DNA of 64,000 bases from Chinchilla lanigera (GCF_000276665.1 NW_004955463.1:13417618-13481617); one strand, 5' to 3'; shown: positions 23,086-46,919, counted from the first letter of the stretch. Numbers and translations are program-made. Notes: generated by a model not told the origin, from the sequence alone.

Positions 23086-23571
23086 TTAAGTGTCTAATAC
23101 ATCTCTTCGTCTCTGGTAATAAAAGTTCATCAATGATACAGAAAGATGCATAGAGCAACATATGAGATAGAATCCCATACATTTTTTCTTCAGAAATTCC
23201 TAATGTTATGATAAATTCAGAGTTGGAAGATTAGAGATGTCAAAAGAAAGGCCACCTCAGGCGAGCCAGCTCAAAACAAACTGCAAACTTCCAGGCCTGT
23301 TGGCACAGAATCTCAGGCCAGCAGGCTGCTCTTCCTCATACTTCCAAAAGGCACTCTCGACTTTGGCTAAATCCCCTTGCTGGATACTTCCTCTTTTTGA
23401 CCCTTTGCCTCTCTGTGACTACAACATGTGGGCTGCATTAATATCGTAGGCAATAACCTATTCCTCCTTATAAACAAGTTGTATAACTGTGCAGGGGAGT
23501 ACTACATAGCAATGAAGAGAAATGAGCTACTCTCAGACTGAGCAGTATGGATAGATCTTAAAATAATTATT

Positions 23572-23757
23572 CTGGCCAGGCATTGTGGTGTACCCCTTTA
23601 TTCCCAGCTACTCAGGAGGCTAACGCAGGAGGACTGCAAGTTTAAGGCTACCCTGAGCAATTAAGCATGACCCAATTTTAAACTAGAAAATATTTTTAAA
23701 TGGCTGGGGAGGTAACTTGGTGATAGCACACATGTGAGTTTGATCTCTAGTAATCTT
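23572..23757 (+). repeat. B1-ID composite SINE, split
   Basis: B1 text (ggccaggcattgtggtgtac, cagctactcaggaggctaac) is followed by ID text (ggctggggaggtaacttggt). The young antisense ID inserted near its 3' end. Confidence 0.7.
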
Positions 23758-23870
23758 TTTTTTCCTTTTGGTTTTTTTTTTTTGTTTTTTTTTTTTGGTA
23801 CTGGGACTCAAACTCCTGACCTCAGGCTTGCCAGGCAAGCACTTACGCCACTGAGCTACATCCTCAGCCC
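23758..23870 (-). repeat. Young ID SINE, antisense
   Basis: T-rich tail then ggtactgggactcaaactcc, gcttgccaggcaagcactta, actgagctacatcctcagcc. The target-site duplication is tgatctctagtaatctt / tgatctttagtaatctt (23741-23757, 23871-23887). Confidence 0.9.
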
Positions 23871-24429
23871 TGATCTTTAGTAATCTTAAAAGTGTGCTGC
23901 TGTTGTTGTTAAAAGAAAGCCAAAACTCCCACAATACTGCTTCCATTCATATAAAAGTCTATAAAATGCAAGCTAATTTAGAATGACAAGAGCAGACCAG
24001 TGGTTTGGGGGGAAGTGGGGCAGGATATCCCAAAGAGGGGTAGGAGGGAGTGATTACAAAGAAGTATGAGGAGCAGGTATGATGGGTGTGTGTTCTTTAC
24101 CCTGCTTGTGGTGATAATTTCATAGGGGTAATACCCTCTCCCTTTCCCTCTCTGTGGATGTTGTGGCGGGAAGGCCTTTCATAGGCCCAAACTTCAACAA
24201 CATATGTTATGGACAGCTTCTTACATGCCAAATGTGTCTCAGTGAAACTATAAAAACATATAATCACAAAATGATCTTTAGATGACGTCTACCCCATTTT
24301 TTTCTTCATGCTTCTTTGATCCCTTTACCCAACTGCCTAGAGAAAAATATCATTTGTCCATGGGTTTTCCAACCGATACAAACAAAGTTCCAAATAAGCC
24401 TCTAAATAATTAAGGATAAGGATGTTGTT

Positions 24430-24495
24430 CTGTGGTGCTGGGGTTGGAACCAGGGCCTTGCACACCACCATGGGGAGACACTCCCAGCCCCGAGC
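24430..24495 (-). repeat. Old ID SINE, antisense
   Basis: Reads gtgctggggttggaaccagg, gccttgcacaccaccatggg, tcccagcccc. Confidence 0.55.
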
Positions 24496-24849
24496 ATCTG
24501 GTACACACTTGCCCACACTCACCCACACCTTGATTCTAGGATCAAACATCCCAAAAGATAGTATCTCATCTCTGTTTTAGAGCCCAAAGAAAAAAAAGAA
24601 AAATCTAAGTCAAAAAATTTTTCAGCAACTTTGACTCTTGTGATATAAAAGAATCAAAGCCAAAAATTCTAAAAGTTGCCATGTTCCTTTGGAGTTAACC
24701 TGATTACTAATTTTTAAAAAGGGCCCTGATTGTGAAAGAAGGGGTCTATTCTCTCTTGGGAATGGAACACTCACTAGTAATTAGCTTGATAAAATAAACA
24801 ATAATCCAGCACTAGGGGGAGGTAAATTGCTGGTGAGAATACTCCTTAT

Positions 24850-25232
24850 CCTATGTGTGGTACTTTGGATCTCGGCAGTCGCCGAGAGGCCCATGTGGTG
24901 ATGGTGTGGTCTCCAGCTCATGGTGCTAGTGGGAGATGGGAGTAGCTTTAAGGGGCGCGTCTTGCAAGAGGAAGTTAGGTCATTTGGGGCCCTTGAAGGG
25001 TATATTGAGACCCCAGCCTTTCCTGTCTCTCTTTGCTTCCTGGCCACTATGAAGTGAGCAGGTTTCCTGCACTACACTCTCCCTCTAGGATTAACTGCGG
25101 TGCCACAGGCCCAAAACCACAGGGCCAAGCATCCATGGACTGCAATTCTGAAACCATCAGGCAAAGTAAACCTTTGCTCCTTTAAGTTCATTACCTCAGG
25201 TATTTTGTTACAGTCACATAGAGCTGACAAAC
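24850..25232 (+). repeat. MaLR-type LTR
   Basis: Same plan as 18880-19233: aagaggaagttaggtcattt, gaccccagcctttcctgtct, caggcaaagtaaacctttgc and a terminal catagagctgacaaac. Confidence 0.65.
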
Positions 25233-25354
25233 CCACCACTTCAACCTACAACCCCCAAGCTTCCAATGTAAACTTTTACAAATTCTGATCACCAATCTAT
25301 ATCCTGAGAGCCTACAAATAAATCTGGTGTGTGTGTCTGTGTCTGGGAGAGGGA

Positions 25355-25650
25355 GATTTTAAGTTGAATCATTTTCCAGTTCATTGACTCTAGAAATAGA
25401 CATGAGATCTTTGGGATTCTGCTTTTCTGACCCACTACCTTCAAGAGCTCAGGCAATCTCATAACTTCTCTGAGCTTCAACTGTCCCCTCTAAAATGGAG
25501 TTGATTTTAAGTTGAATCATTTTCCAGTTCATTGACTCTAGAAATAGACATGGGATCTTTGGGATTCTGCTTTTCTGACCCACTACCTTCAAGAGCTCAG
25601 GCAATTTCATAACTTCTCTGAGCTTCAACTGTCCCCTCTAAAATGGAGTT
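25355..25650. repeat. 148-bp direct tandem duplication
   Basis: Two adjacent units (25355-25502 and 25503-25650) differ at only two positions that I see (gagatct/gggatct and aatctcat/aatttcat). The unit contains a MIR-like end (taacttctctgagcttcaac, ctctaaaatggagttga). Confidence 0.93.
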
Positions 25651-25967
25651 GAACTCAAAAGTTCTACCTAAAGATTCTATCAGCTGAGAACATGCAAGGC
25701 ATGAGGCCCTACACATAGAAAGTGCTTGATAACACTTTATGAAATCTGTATAAATAGCTACTGGCATATAATTTCTGGGTCCCTTACCTCTTCTGCTAAG
25801 CCTTCATTTGATTACTGCTCAATACCACATAACCTGAAGCTTATCCTGCCCTCTTCCCCATCACATTAATAATCTAAACCCACAAATATCCAAGAACACA
25901 TTAAAGGAATTTGCTATTTAAAACAGCAACACTTGGTGAGCACTTAAAATGTGTCAAACATAACCCT

Positions 25968-26085
25968 CAGCCAGGCAGAGTGGCTCAGGTTGGTAATCCC
26001 AGCACTCTGGAAGCTGAGGCAAGAGGATCACAAGTTTGAGTCCAACATGGGCTACATGGTGAGACCCTGTGTAAAAAAAAATAAG
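25968..26085 (+). repeat. B1-like SINE
   Basis: Reads gccaggcagagtggctcagg, gtaatcccagcactctggaa, gagaccctgtgtaaaaaa. Confidence 0.8.
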
Positions 26086-26104
26086 TCAAACACTGTGTGT
26101 GCTT

Positions 26105-26310
26105 TTCCTTGTTACTTAACCCTCACCACAATTCTGTAAGGTTCATGCTACTAATACCTCCATTTTACAGAGGAAGTAGCTGAGGCACTGGCAGGATAAA
26201 TCATTTTCCCAACATGACACAGTTAATGAAAAGCAAGGGTCATGACTGAAACCCAGGCAATCTGGCTGGGAGCTGAGCTTAACCACTGTCCTATACTGCA
26301 AGTTTCTGAA
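26105..26310 (-). repeat. MIR-like SINE
   Basis: Reads taacccTCACcacaattctg, ccattttacagaggaagtag, ctgaggcactggcagg and acccaggcaatctggctggg, the classic antisense MIR sequence. Confidence 0.65.
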
Positions 26311-26550
26311 ACATGGATTCAGAAATACTTTTGTGAAAAGAACCATCACAGACTTACCGGCTTGGCAACTTTGGATACTGAGTCATAAATATCACAGGCC
26401 TCTTCAGAAAGGGATTTTCAGGACTGTTATGTCATCAGCTACTGAATCTACCTCTGACCATAGACAGGGCCCCACCAAATACCTCAGGCCTGGTAAAGGG
26501 GCCCTGACAGGGAATTTCAAAGTTTAATAGTCAAAACATTCTCTTTCTTT

Positions 26551-26710
26551 CAGTGTTGGGGACTGAACCCAGGGCCTTCACACTGAGCTACATCCCCAGC
26601 CCTTTTCCAGGTTTCACTTCAAGACAGGGTTTCACCAAATCACTAAGCGCCCAGCTAAGCTGGAATTTGTGATCCTACACTGCCTCAGCCTCTCAGAGTA
26701 CTGGGACTGC
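26551..26710 (-). repeat. B1-ID composite SINE, antisense
   Basis: ID reverse complement (cagtgttggggactgaaccc, actgagctacatccccagcc) followed by B1 reverse complement (gacagggtttcaccaaatca, gtactgggactgctgtg). Confidence 0.75.
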
Positions 26711-27136
26711 TGTGAGGAGCTTCTTCAATCACAATTTAAATACTTCATGTTTTTCTTGTTCATCGCTCAACTATTAGGTAATATTTGTTAAGCACGCCCA
26801 GAACCTGGGGCAGGAAGGCTCTCAGGTCGACAGGATCTATCCTTCAAGCCACTGGTCAGCGGGCACGCTGGGCACAGCGTGGGGAGAGCAGGGGTGGCAG
26901 TGGGCACCCCATAGCCCACTTACTGGCTTAGCCGAACCATGCTGGAACATCGGACATAAACCCAGCCCTGGCAAACCTGCAAGAGGGAATGGGCCCGTCA
27001 ATCCCAGGCAGTCATGCCTAACCCTAAACTTCCCTTCCCCGAGTCCTAGATTCACTGCCGCCTTCCCATCTTTTCTTTTTTTAATTAAAGTTTTTCATTT
27101 CCAGAAAGCATATGCACGTGCGTGTGCTTCTTTTGA

Positions 27137-27212
27137 TTTTCAGGGCTGGGGACTGGACCCGGGGTCTGGCACACGTTAACTAAGCGCTGCGGCACCGAGC
27201 TACACCCCAGCC
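27137..27212 (-). repeat. ID SINE, antisense, at the CpG-island edge
   Basis: Reads cagggctggggactggaccc, ggggtctggcacacgttaac, cggcaccgagctacacccca. It lies directly at the 5' shore of the ERLIN2 CpG island and is itself CpG-rich. Confidence 0.7.
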
Positions 27213-28335
27213 CGCGAGTCCTCCCGGAGTGGGGCCCTCGCCCCCGCCGCACACCGCCTGGCTGCGGCCCCCGCGCCGGAGCACCCGGGCCGCGCGCTGG
27301 AGGAAGCCCCGGCCCCGCGACCGGCCGGGAATCGCCTGGCGCTGCCCTGCACCGCAGTGCACCTCTGAGATTCCGTTCTGTAAACACAGGGATCACGATT
27401 CCTCGTAATTACTTTATATTGCTGTGGCTCAAAGCTCCCCGGAAAACAGAAAGGGCAATGCACAGCCAGGCTGCGGGCTGCGGCGCCACGGGCAGCGCGG
27501 CACCTTTCCGCTACGGCCCGTTCGGCCGGGCTGCGGAACACCGCAACGCGCTCGCACCTTCTCTGGAAAAGGAAAAAGCCAGGCGTGGCCTAATGTGGAG
27601 GGAAAGCCGGAGCAAGCTCCAAAGTGAAAACCTTGGAGCGTGACCCCCGCGGCCACGCGCGCCCTGGCTCTCGCTGCTCACCCGTCCTGGTCCGCGCCCC
27701 GGCCCAGCAATCAGGACCGGATAGGGTCACGTGCGCCCTCTCGCGGCCGTCGGCAGACATTGACCACTCTGCGTGCGGGGGGCGGAGCTGACTGCAGAAG
27801 CCGCGGTAAGGGGGTGTGACCTTCTGGCGTAAACTGATGGCGTCATCGGAGCGACGGGCCCGGAAGGAAGTAGCGTGCTGAGTAGTGTGGCAGTTTCTGC
27901 GGTTGCACGCGGGTTCGGACGAGTACGGAGCGCCTGGAGGGACAGCCTGGTACGCGGCCCCCGCCCCTTCGTGCGCGCTCTGGGTCTCGCTGCGGCTCCA
28001 AACCCGAGCTGAGTCGAGGGGCTTCGGGGCTTCGGCCCCAACAGCCTTTTTCTGTCCGCCGGCCGCTTCTGGAGTGAGGGAAGCCCTTCTGTGCGTCCCC
28101 TCCCCGCGAGCCACAGGCGGGCCCGAGCGGAGGCTGGCGGGTGCGCGAGCCGGTCCGGAGGCGGACGGAGGGGCGCGAGCTAGGCGGGGGCGACCCGTGA
28201 AGGTCCCGAGTTCAAGAGACGCGGCTGCGCCTCGGCAGTCGGGGTTCGCCGAGGTCCGCTGAGCGAGCGCCGCGCAGACCTCCGCGCCCGGCCGCGTTAG
28301 AGCGGCGCTCGTGGTCCGGGCGCGCCCGGCCCGAC
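27190..28335 (+). promoter_or_regulatory. ERLIN2: CpG island, ERLIN2 promoter and untranslated first exon
   Basis: A GC-rich, CpG-dense block of about 1.1 kb begins about 1.9 kb upstream of the ERLIN2 start codon, with sharp edges against AT-rich flanks. The 5' UTR must begin inside it because the first coding exon opens with a splice acceptor (cttttt cctag at 29088-29103). Possible first-exon donors are ggaa|gtgagt at 28384 and others. I cannot place the TSS or the exon-1 end exactly. Open frames across the island on both strands (up to 174 aa) reflect GC content, not genes. Confidence 0.85.
27727..27870 (+). promoter_or_regulatory. ERLIN2: ERLIN2 core promoter motif cluster
   Basis: Visible motifs: E-box tCACGTG (27728-27733, USF/MITF-TFE type); GC box ggggcggagc (27777-27786); an SRE-like ggggtgtga (reverse TCACACCCC, 27811-27819, one mismatch from TCACNCCAC); CRE/ATF-like tggcgtcatc (27838-27847); ETS-like ccggaagg (27860-27867). 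There is no TATA box. Functional use is inferred from position only. Confidence 0.5.
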
Positions 28336-29118
28336 TCTGCTGTCAGTCACCAGAGTTTTTCCAGAGCCTCCAGTGTCCGGGAAGTGAGTTTCTAGCTAGG
28401 GGCCAGATCCTCGCATCCTGGTGCCTGAACGCAGTTAAACCCTGGAGCTCACAGTGTCCCAGCCTGGAGCACTCACTCCTGTGTCTCCTTTTTCCTTGCA
28501 CGCAAAGAAGGGGGGAGTGTGGATTGTGGCTTCAGTAGAACCCTGTCCCTTCTCGATCCAAAGGAGTAGCTGAGAAGATGGGTGAAAGCCCAGAGAATCC
28601 AACCCTGGAACTCTGCTGCCTACTGTCTGGTCTCTTTAGCGTCTGAAAGGAGGAAACGGTGGTTTCTTCCGAAATGGCAGCAATTAGAAGTGGGAGGTTC
28701 TGACCAGAATTACATAGCCGCAACTGCCTGTCATTTGGCATCCTCTGTAATTTGGGCCAGCCCCGTGCAGCTGCCTCTCTTCCCTTTGTTAGCACAAGTA
28801 GCTCAGGGTAGGCACTTTCGCGTTCACAAGAAGACAAAGCTGTGTTCTAGACCTGACCCAGTTGGCACTGATTCTCCCCTAGGGCAAAGGCACCACCTCT
28901 TCAGAGTGGTGGAGAATGTGAGTCCGGTTAAGGCATGGGAATGTTGACTGACAGCAAGAAAGGAGTGTGAATCTGTCCTTGTGTTCCTACTACAGCAGGC
29001 TGCATGAGTCACTTTGAGAAAGCTCAGCTTGGTGACGGCCTCTCGCTGGCATAGCTTGCCTCCTTCTTGTCAGACCACACATTTTCGCGTATCTTTTTCC
29101 TAGGATAAAAGTTCACTG

Positions 29119-41521
<12,403 letters not shown>

Positions 41522-41983
41522 AACACAGAAAGTATACAACCTCAGATGACGCTTAAAGAGATCTTTATTTTTTAAGATGAAACAGAATGCTACTTCCTCC
41601 CTTACTACCTTCTTGGACTCCTCAAGTTGTTGTGAAAAGGAAATGGACTTAAATCTGTTCCCCTTCCTAGGAAGGGAGGGTAGGGATTGATGATTTGGGG
41701 ATTTTATTCAGGTAAGTAAGTAGGTTATGTGACTTCTACAAAGATTTGTATACCATGGCTTTGACCTCAGACCTCCCGGCACCAACTCTGGCTGTGAAGG
41801 TGGTGCATCTGGAATGCTGTCACTAAGCAGCAGTGGGGGAGACATAGGATGCTTCCTCCAGGTGATTTGATTCCCTTCTCAAACCTCACCTCTGGGGCTC
41901 ACAGCTGAGAAGACACAGCCACAGGGAGCATATGACGTCCCTGGCAGTTTTGTCAGTGTATGGATGAGTCTTTTCAGAGACAA

Positions 41984-42034
41984 GGTTGGTTGGTTGGTTG
42001 GTTGGTTGGTTGGTTGGTTGGTTGGTTGGTTTGG
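41984..42034. repeat. (GGTT)n microsatellite
   Basis: About 12 GGTT units, probably within the ERLIN2 3' UTR. Confidence 0.98.
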
Positions 42035-42682
42035 AGCCCTCCTAAGGAAGAACTGGTGCTAGGTTTTGCAAGATTTTCTATACACTATGTTCCTTTCCCT
42101 GGGGCTCAGGGTAGTGGTCTGACTATATTTCCAGAGTCAGGGCTTCATTCTCTCCACTACTCAAGTCTTTTTGAACTTTTCATCTAATCTGTGATTTGGT
42201 CTCTTCTCAAGTAATCTGTCTGTGGTTCTACTCAGCATCAAGAAGACAGGAACAAATAACCCAAGCGTCTTCCTAGCTGCTGACATGGGATCGTTATACC
42301 CAGTAGGCACTGTCATATGTGCTTGGCAAGCTGTGTGTGTACCCGAGTACACTGTCCTTCCTGCTGTGCTGCAGGGAGGAGCTCTGCCACCACGCATGGA
42401 GGAAGAAGAGTCAGGAGATTTCCTAGTGTGATGCCTTGGCTTGTGTCGGGAGTCTGACACAGTGCTAAAGGGAGCCCATCCTAAGTAGCTTGTGATTTTC
42501 AATCCAGAGCTCCACACAGCCACTCAGGTCGGACTGATGGTAAATCTCCTGAGACAGCTGTGTAGATGCGAGTCAGAGTTCATGCCTATGTCCTCAGGCT
42601 GGCGATGAAAGCGTCAAAATGCATTCAAAGTGTTTTATTTTGATTTAGGATGAGGAGAACAAACATGAAGATTTATATTGAG

Positions 42683-42842
42683 CTGGGCATGGTGGCACAC
42701 ACCTGTAATCTCAGCACTTGGGAGGCTGAGGCAGGATGATGGTTGCAAGTTCAAGGCCAACCTGGGCTACAAAGTGAGCTCAAGGCCAATAAACTGCTTA
42801 ATGAGACCCTGTCTCAAAAAGACAAAAAAAAAAAAAAAGAAA
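42683..42842 (+). repeat. B1-like SINE
   Basis: Reads gctgggcatggtggcacaca, cacctgtaatctcagcactt, gagaccctgtctcaaaaaga with a long A tail. Confidence 0.9.
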
Positions 42843-43244
42843 GATTAATATCTTGCCATTGGAATTGTGGGGAGGGAGTGCAACCTGTGCAGCCCATGAA
42901 AGGTGCACAGGATTGTTAAATAGAAAACAACCATCTGGAGTTAATTTACAAGCATATTTTTACCCTGCATCATAACCATGCCCAGCTCAGGTTTAGGGTT
43001 TGCCCTTGTTATTAGCTGCTCCTACCAAAACAAAAACAAACACTACCTACTGTACCTCTCTTCTCTAGGTGAACACTGTGAACAATACTTTCTGGCCGCA
43101 ATTCCCACCCCAGAAATTTCGGCTCTGTGCCGAGGCTTCTGGTTTATCAAATGGCGTAGTCCTCAGGCCAGCTTGATGCTAAGTGGCACCAGGCATGGCA
43201 GGAATGTGGGCAGCATTCAGCTTGCCTAGAAAGAGACAAGGTGT

Positions 43245-43610
43245 TAACTCCCCTTCCTTCAGATGCTGCCCTTCCCCATGCTAATTCCTGGCACTGGGAA
43301 TTCTCAAACCACTGGGCACCACCATGCTTTGTGCAGGCCCCAAAACATTCCCAAGTAACAGTCTGCCTCCAAGGCCAGCGCAAGATCCTCGTCTTCTCCC
43401 TCTTCAGCAAGCCCATCATTGTTAGGACAGCGTGGCACCCCAGCACCCCCTGTCCGCATGGTATCTGTGCTGCTGTGGAGTTCTTGCCGGCTGGGCATCA
43501 GCAAACACCACTTCACCACAGTAGACTCAGCCAAGGTTACCTCAGCTCCGAAGAGTGCTTTCATCAGCTTCTTAACTTGAAAGTCTCTCTGGTACCGACA
43601 TCCTAAATCA
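43245..43610 (-). other. Unrecognised open stretch, minus strand
   Basis: The minus strand has a stop-free frame with residues such as FQVKKLMKALFGAEVTLAES, then KWCLLMPSRQEL and an acidic EEGEDEDLALALEA. It has no poly(T) boundary, splice sites or family that I recognise. It may be a decayed retrocopy or chance. Confidence 0.2.
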
Positions 43611-44712
43611 CTTGTCCTTTGGCCACAAATGAGCCTCAGTAAAGTCCTGCTGTGACACCCCCCCCCATGTTAATGTCACTGCATTAAGCAAAAAAATAGA
43701 AACGTGGTCATGCCTGGTAGCATTAGTCCAGTAGTTGTGGGACCTCTCTGAGGAGTAAAATCATGGAAGTCAGTTGTCTCCTTGTCAAGGGATGACTAAC
43801 AGATCTGTGTGACTTTGTCTTTTTAATGCTTATTAGAAAATCTGATCTTAAAACATTTGAATTCTGAACGTATAAAATGTGATAGCCTGCAGTTTTGTAG
43901 GCAGTGAAGTACTGGCTGCTATTTATAAGTGGAGCTTTTATCAAAATAAGTAACTGTTTATAAAATTTAGTTTTTGTAGGATTTTCCAAGGAACAGTCAG
44001 TCACCTTGGCGGAATGTTTCTCATTCAAACTTTGCAAAAGTGGTTGCTATTCAGTACTGTTTTTAATCACTTTTTTAAATATAAGGACAGAATGTTTGTA
44101 AGGAAGCCAAAGTTTGTTAATAATTTTTATATAACTAAAATAAAATGGATTGGAGGGACCTGTGAGCATAGTGAAGAGGGAGTCACTAACAAAGGTTAGC
44201 AATGTATTGATCAAAATAGGGAGATGTTTTATAAATCTGGCTGTTTCTCTGGGCCTGTGTACCTTTCAGCATTGAAACTTCACCAGCTAAAGAGAGTAAG
44301 CAGTGAAAGTAAGATGGTCATACTTACTGACTTTGACTATTTGTTTGATTAAAGATAAATTTATCTTATCTGTGTCTATAAACCTAACCACTGCTTCTTG
44401 GTTCTATTCAATAGGGTTGTAGACAATGTTTTTGTTATTTCCTTGTAAAAGAGGCAATAGCCAATCATTGTATATTTGTATTTCCATTCCTTTTTATCTC
44501 TGCTTTTGTGTAGGCTGGTAATTGAAAAGTCAAAGAGCCCCAAGGGCTTAATGACCCTCTTTGTAATTGAGAAATGATTCTGTTATATTAATCATTCTAT
44601 AAATGATACCGCTGGATTAATTGCCTTGGGTCAGTAGCTGGAAGAATTGTTTTGGACAACACGGAAAGGTCTCATGTGAATTTATGTCTTAGTTTTATTT
44701 TCAGTCTTGTTA

Positions 44713-44718
44713 AATAAA
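44713..44718 (+). terminator. ERLIN2: Candidate ERLIN2 polyadenylation signal
   Basis: An AATAAA hexamer followed within 30 bp by gtctgtgttcacatttttgt, a GT/T-rich downstream element. It is the last such arrangement before SINE-rich intergenic DNA. Confidence 0.3.
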
Positions 44719-44952
44719 ATGAGTCTGTGTTCACATTTTTGTTAAAAGTAAAATTTAGCAATAGCTACTGTTAAGATAGGTGATATAAAAAAATCAGACA
44801 TCCCGGTCATTGAGTCAAGTTCTCCTTAAAAATATATTGAGGTAAAAATCCTTTCCTATGTCAACACCACCAAAATAAAACCCTCAATTTTTGAACATGA
44901 CATAATTCCTACTGGATGCTGTAGGGATTTATCATTGTAAAGAATATATGGC

Positions 44953-45068
44953 TGCGGGGCATGGTGACACACCTATAATCCCAGCACTTGGGAGGCTGAA
45001 GCAGGAGGATCACCACAAATTCAAGGCCAGCCTGAACTACGTAGCAAGACCTGTCTCAAAAAACAAGA
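44953..45068 (+). repeat. B1-like SINE
   Basis: Reads gcggggcatggtgacacacc, cagcacttgggaggctgaag, gcaagacctgtctcaaaaaa. Confidence 0.87.
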
Positions 45069-45591
45069 ATACGTAGCTATAGTTCCGCTCCAAAGGGCAG
45101 AATTATTTTCAGTTGACTCAAAACATTTAGATCAGTTGAATAGGTCGGTCCCAGTCTGTTCCTGCAAGCTGCTGAGTCAGGTATTACCAGATGAAGTGTG
45201 ATGAAGGTGTGTTAAGTGTTTCAGATACATAGTAATTTGTGTACAAATAGATCCCCAGCACTGCATTAGACATTCTAAAACACATATATACAGAGGACAC
45301 CCAAAAAATGCATACCCACTCCAGCAGTTCATGGTGCTAATAAATGCCTAGAAGCTCATGGCCACCACTTTGAGCATCTCTTGTAATTGTAGTGGCCAAA
45401 GGTAACGTATTAATCTCATGTCTCAATAAATTTAGTATTAAAATACTTATATAAGTTTTTTTCCTGATATATTTTTTTGGTGGACTTTTTATCTGAAATT
45501 CATATTTATGTGGGTAACCTGTGTTTGTTAAATCTAGGAACCCTAATTCAGGCATTCTTGTTTTGATTTTTTTTTAAGTACTTTTGTTTTT

Positions 45592-45778
45592 CTTTTGGTA
45601 CTGGGGGATTAAATTCAGGGACACTCTCCTACTGAGCTATATCCCCAGCTCTTTTTGTCTTTTATTTTGTGATGGGGTCTCACTGAGTTGCCCAGACTGT
45701 CCTCAAACCTGGAATTGTCCTTCAACCTCCCAATTAGCTGGAATTACAAGTATGCACCACCATGCCTTACTATGCTTG
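45592..45778 (-). repeat. B1-ID composite SINE, antisense
   Basis: ID reverse complement (ggtactgggggattaaattc, actgagctatatccccagct) then B1 reverse complement (gatggggtctcactgagttg, gcaccaccatgcct). Confidence 0.75.
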
Positions 45779-45909
45779 GGTCTTTTTAATGATGCCTTCT
45801 AATATTTTTCTATTGGTCTGAGAGCCCGATTGATACATGACATAATTGTATATTTAAGTCATAACATGACTTAAAATTGAATGAGTAAATTAAGAATATA
45901 GTAATTGGA

Positions 45910-46285
45910 ACCAGGTATAGTGTTGCATGCCTATAATCCTAGCACTCGGGAGGCTGAGGCAGGAGGATTGCTGCAAGTTTGAGCGCAGTTTAGGCTACAT
46001 AGTTCACGGCCAGTCTGAACTACATAGCAAACCTCTGTCTCAAAAATATATATAAAAATTGGAAGTGGACTGCTAAGGTTCATGTCCCCGCCCTCCCACT
46101 TCTTCACCTATAAAATGGACTAAATAGCTGAGTGCATGCCTATAATCCGAGCTATTTACATGAGACAGGAGAATCACAGATTCAAGGTCTGCCAATTTAG
46201 CAAGACCTATCTCAAAATAGAAAGGGCTAGGCATGTAGCTCTAGAGGAATGCCCCTGGGTTCAATCTCAAGTACCCCCTCAAAAA
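45910..46285 (+). repeat. B1-like SINE then B1-ID composite
   Basis: 45910-46058 is B1 (ccaggtatagtgttgcatgc, gggaggctgaggcaggagga). 46118-46285 is a diverged composite (gctgagtgcatgcctataat, then gggctaggcatgtagctcta, ccctgggttcaatctcaagt). Confidence 0.7.
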
Positions 46286-46412
46286 AAGGGTCGAGTGGAC
46301 TCTGAAATAATGCATATGAAGGGCTTTACTGCTGTGCTTCATATGTGTATTTTCAGTCATCTGGAAAAACAGGCTAGAAAGCACACAACTATAAAATGGG
46401 TACCACCAAGTG

Positions 46413-46515
46413 TTGGGTTTTTTTTTTTGGTTTTTTTCCGGTACCGGAAACCGAACTCACGCCCTTGCGCTTGCCAGGCAGGCGCTTTTGCCACTGAGCT
46501 AAATCCCCAGCCTCC
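46413..46515 (-). repeat. Young ID SINE (GGTACCGG subfamily), antisense
   Basis: T tract, then ccggtaccggaaaccgaact, gcgcttgccaggcaggcgct, actgagctaaatccccagcc. Perfect 13-bp target-site duplication gtaccaccaagtg (46400-46412, 46516-46528). Confidence 0.93.
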
Positions 46516-46699
46516 GTACCACCAAGTGAAAAATGTAGAAAAACAAGACTGAAAGTATAAATAGGATGGTACATGGAGAAGGAAGGAAGCAGGGTCCATG
46601 CCCTATGAGAATACATACCCCTGCGGAAACGCAGGCTGTGGAGAAGGGTTTGGCCCCGCAGAGAGCAATCGTCTGGGTCTGGGCTCCCAGCAAACCAAA

Positions 46700-46775
46700 C
46701 TGGGCTGGGGTCCAGCTTAGAGGTAGAGCACTCGCCTGGTATGTACAGAGCCCCTGGGTTGGATCCCAAACGTTT
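46700..46775 (+). repeat. Old ID SINE
   Basis: Reads gggctggggtccagcttaga, ggtagagcactcgcctggta, ccctgggttggatccc. Confidence 0.65.
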
Positions 46776-46839
46776 TCAGGCTAGAAAGAAAAGAAAACGT
46801 TAAAACCAAAAAGAAAAAAAAAAGAATGATTACAAATAA

Positions 46840-46919
46840 AACTCCTAGTCGGATGTGGTGGGATATGCCTATAATCCCAGCACTCTGAGAGCCTGAGGCA
46901 GGAGGCGCGCGCGCGCGCG

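Larger units (their letters stand above)
23460..24265 (+). mobile_element. Old L1 3'-UTR fragment, split by SINEs
   Basis: 5' part (gagtactacatagcaatgaa, tctta aaataattattctgg) and 3' part (gaatgacaagagcagaccag, tgtgtgttctttaccctgct) match the shape of an L1M 3' end. Positions 23572-23935 are a B1-ID composite plus a young antisense ID inside it. Confidence 0.5.
1..27189. other. Intergenic region upstream of ERLIN2
   Basis: No exon of a recognisable protein is visible on either strand. The longest open frames (231 aa at 2046-2741 plus strand, 243 aa at 16942-17673 minus strand) are GC-rich, low-complexity and match no family I know. By human synteny this is the ZNF703-ERLIN2 interval. Content is ancient MIR/L2/MER relics, MaLR LTRs, rodent SINEs, microsatellites and a few non-repetitive candidate regulatory blocks listed separately. 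In stretches not listed separately (for example 1-1650, 12,000-13,300) I see only unique, unclassified sequence. Confidence 0.8.
41522..44740 (+). other. ERLIN2: ERLIN2 3' UTR and immediate 3' flank (end not certain)
   Basis: Mostly unique sequence after the stop codon, with a (GGTT)n at 41984 and a B1 at 42683. The 43,660-44,740 part is T-rich and repeat-free, as in many 3' UTRs. The best polyadenylation hexamer is at 44713, and another lies at 44139. The true 3' end cannot be set without transcript data. Confidence 0.45.

Noticed and set aside
27590..28114. 174-aa minus-strand open frame in the ERLIN2 CpG island
   Set aside because: Stop-poor because of CpG richness. Promoter motifs and the ERLIN2 5' UTR occupy the same bases. 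A divergent transcript is possible but there is no evidence for a protein.
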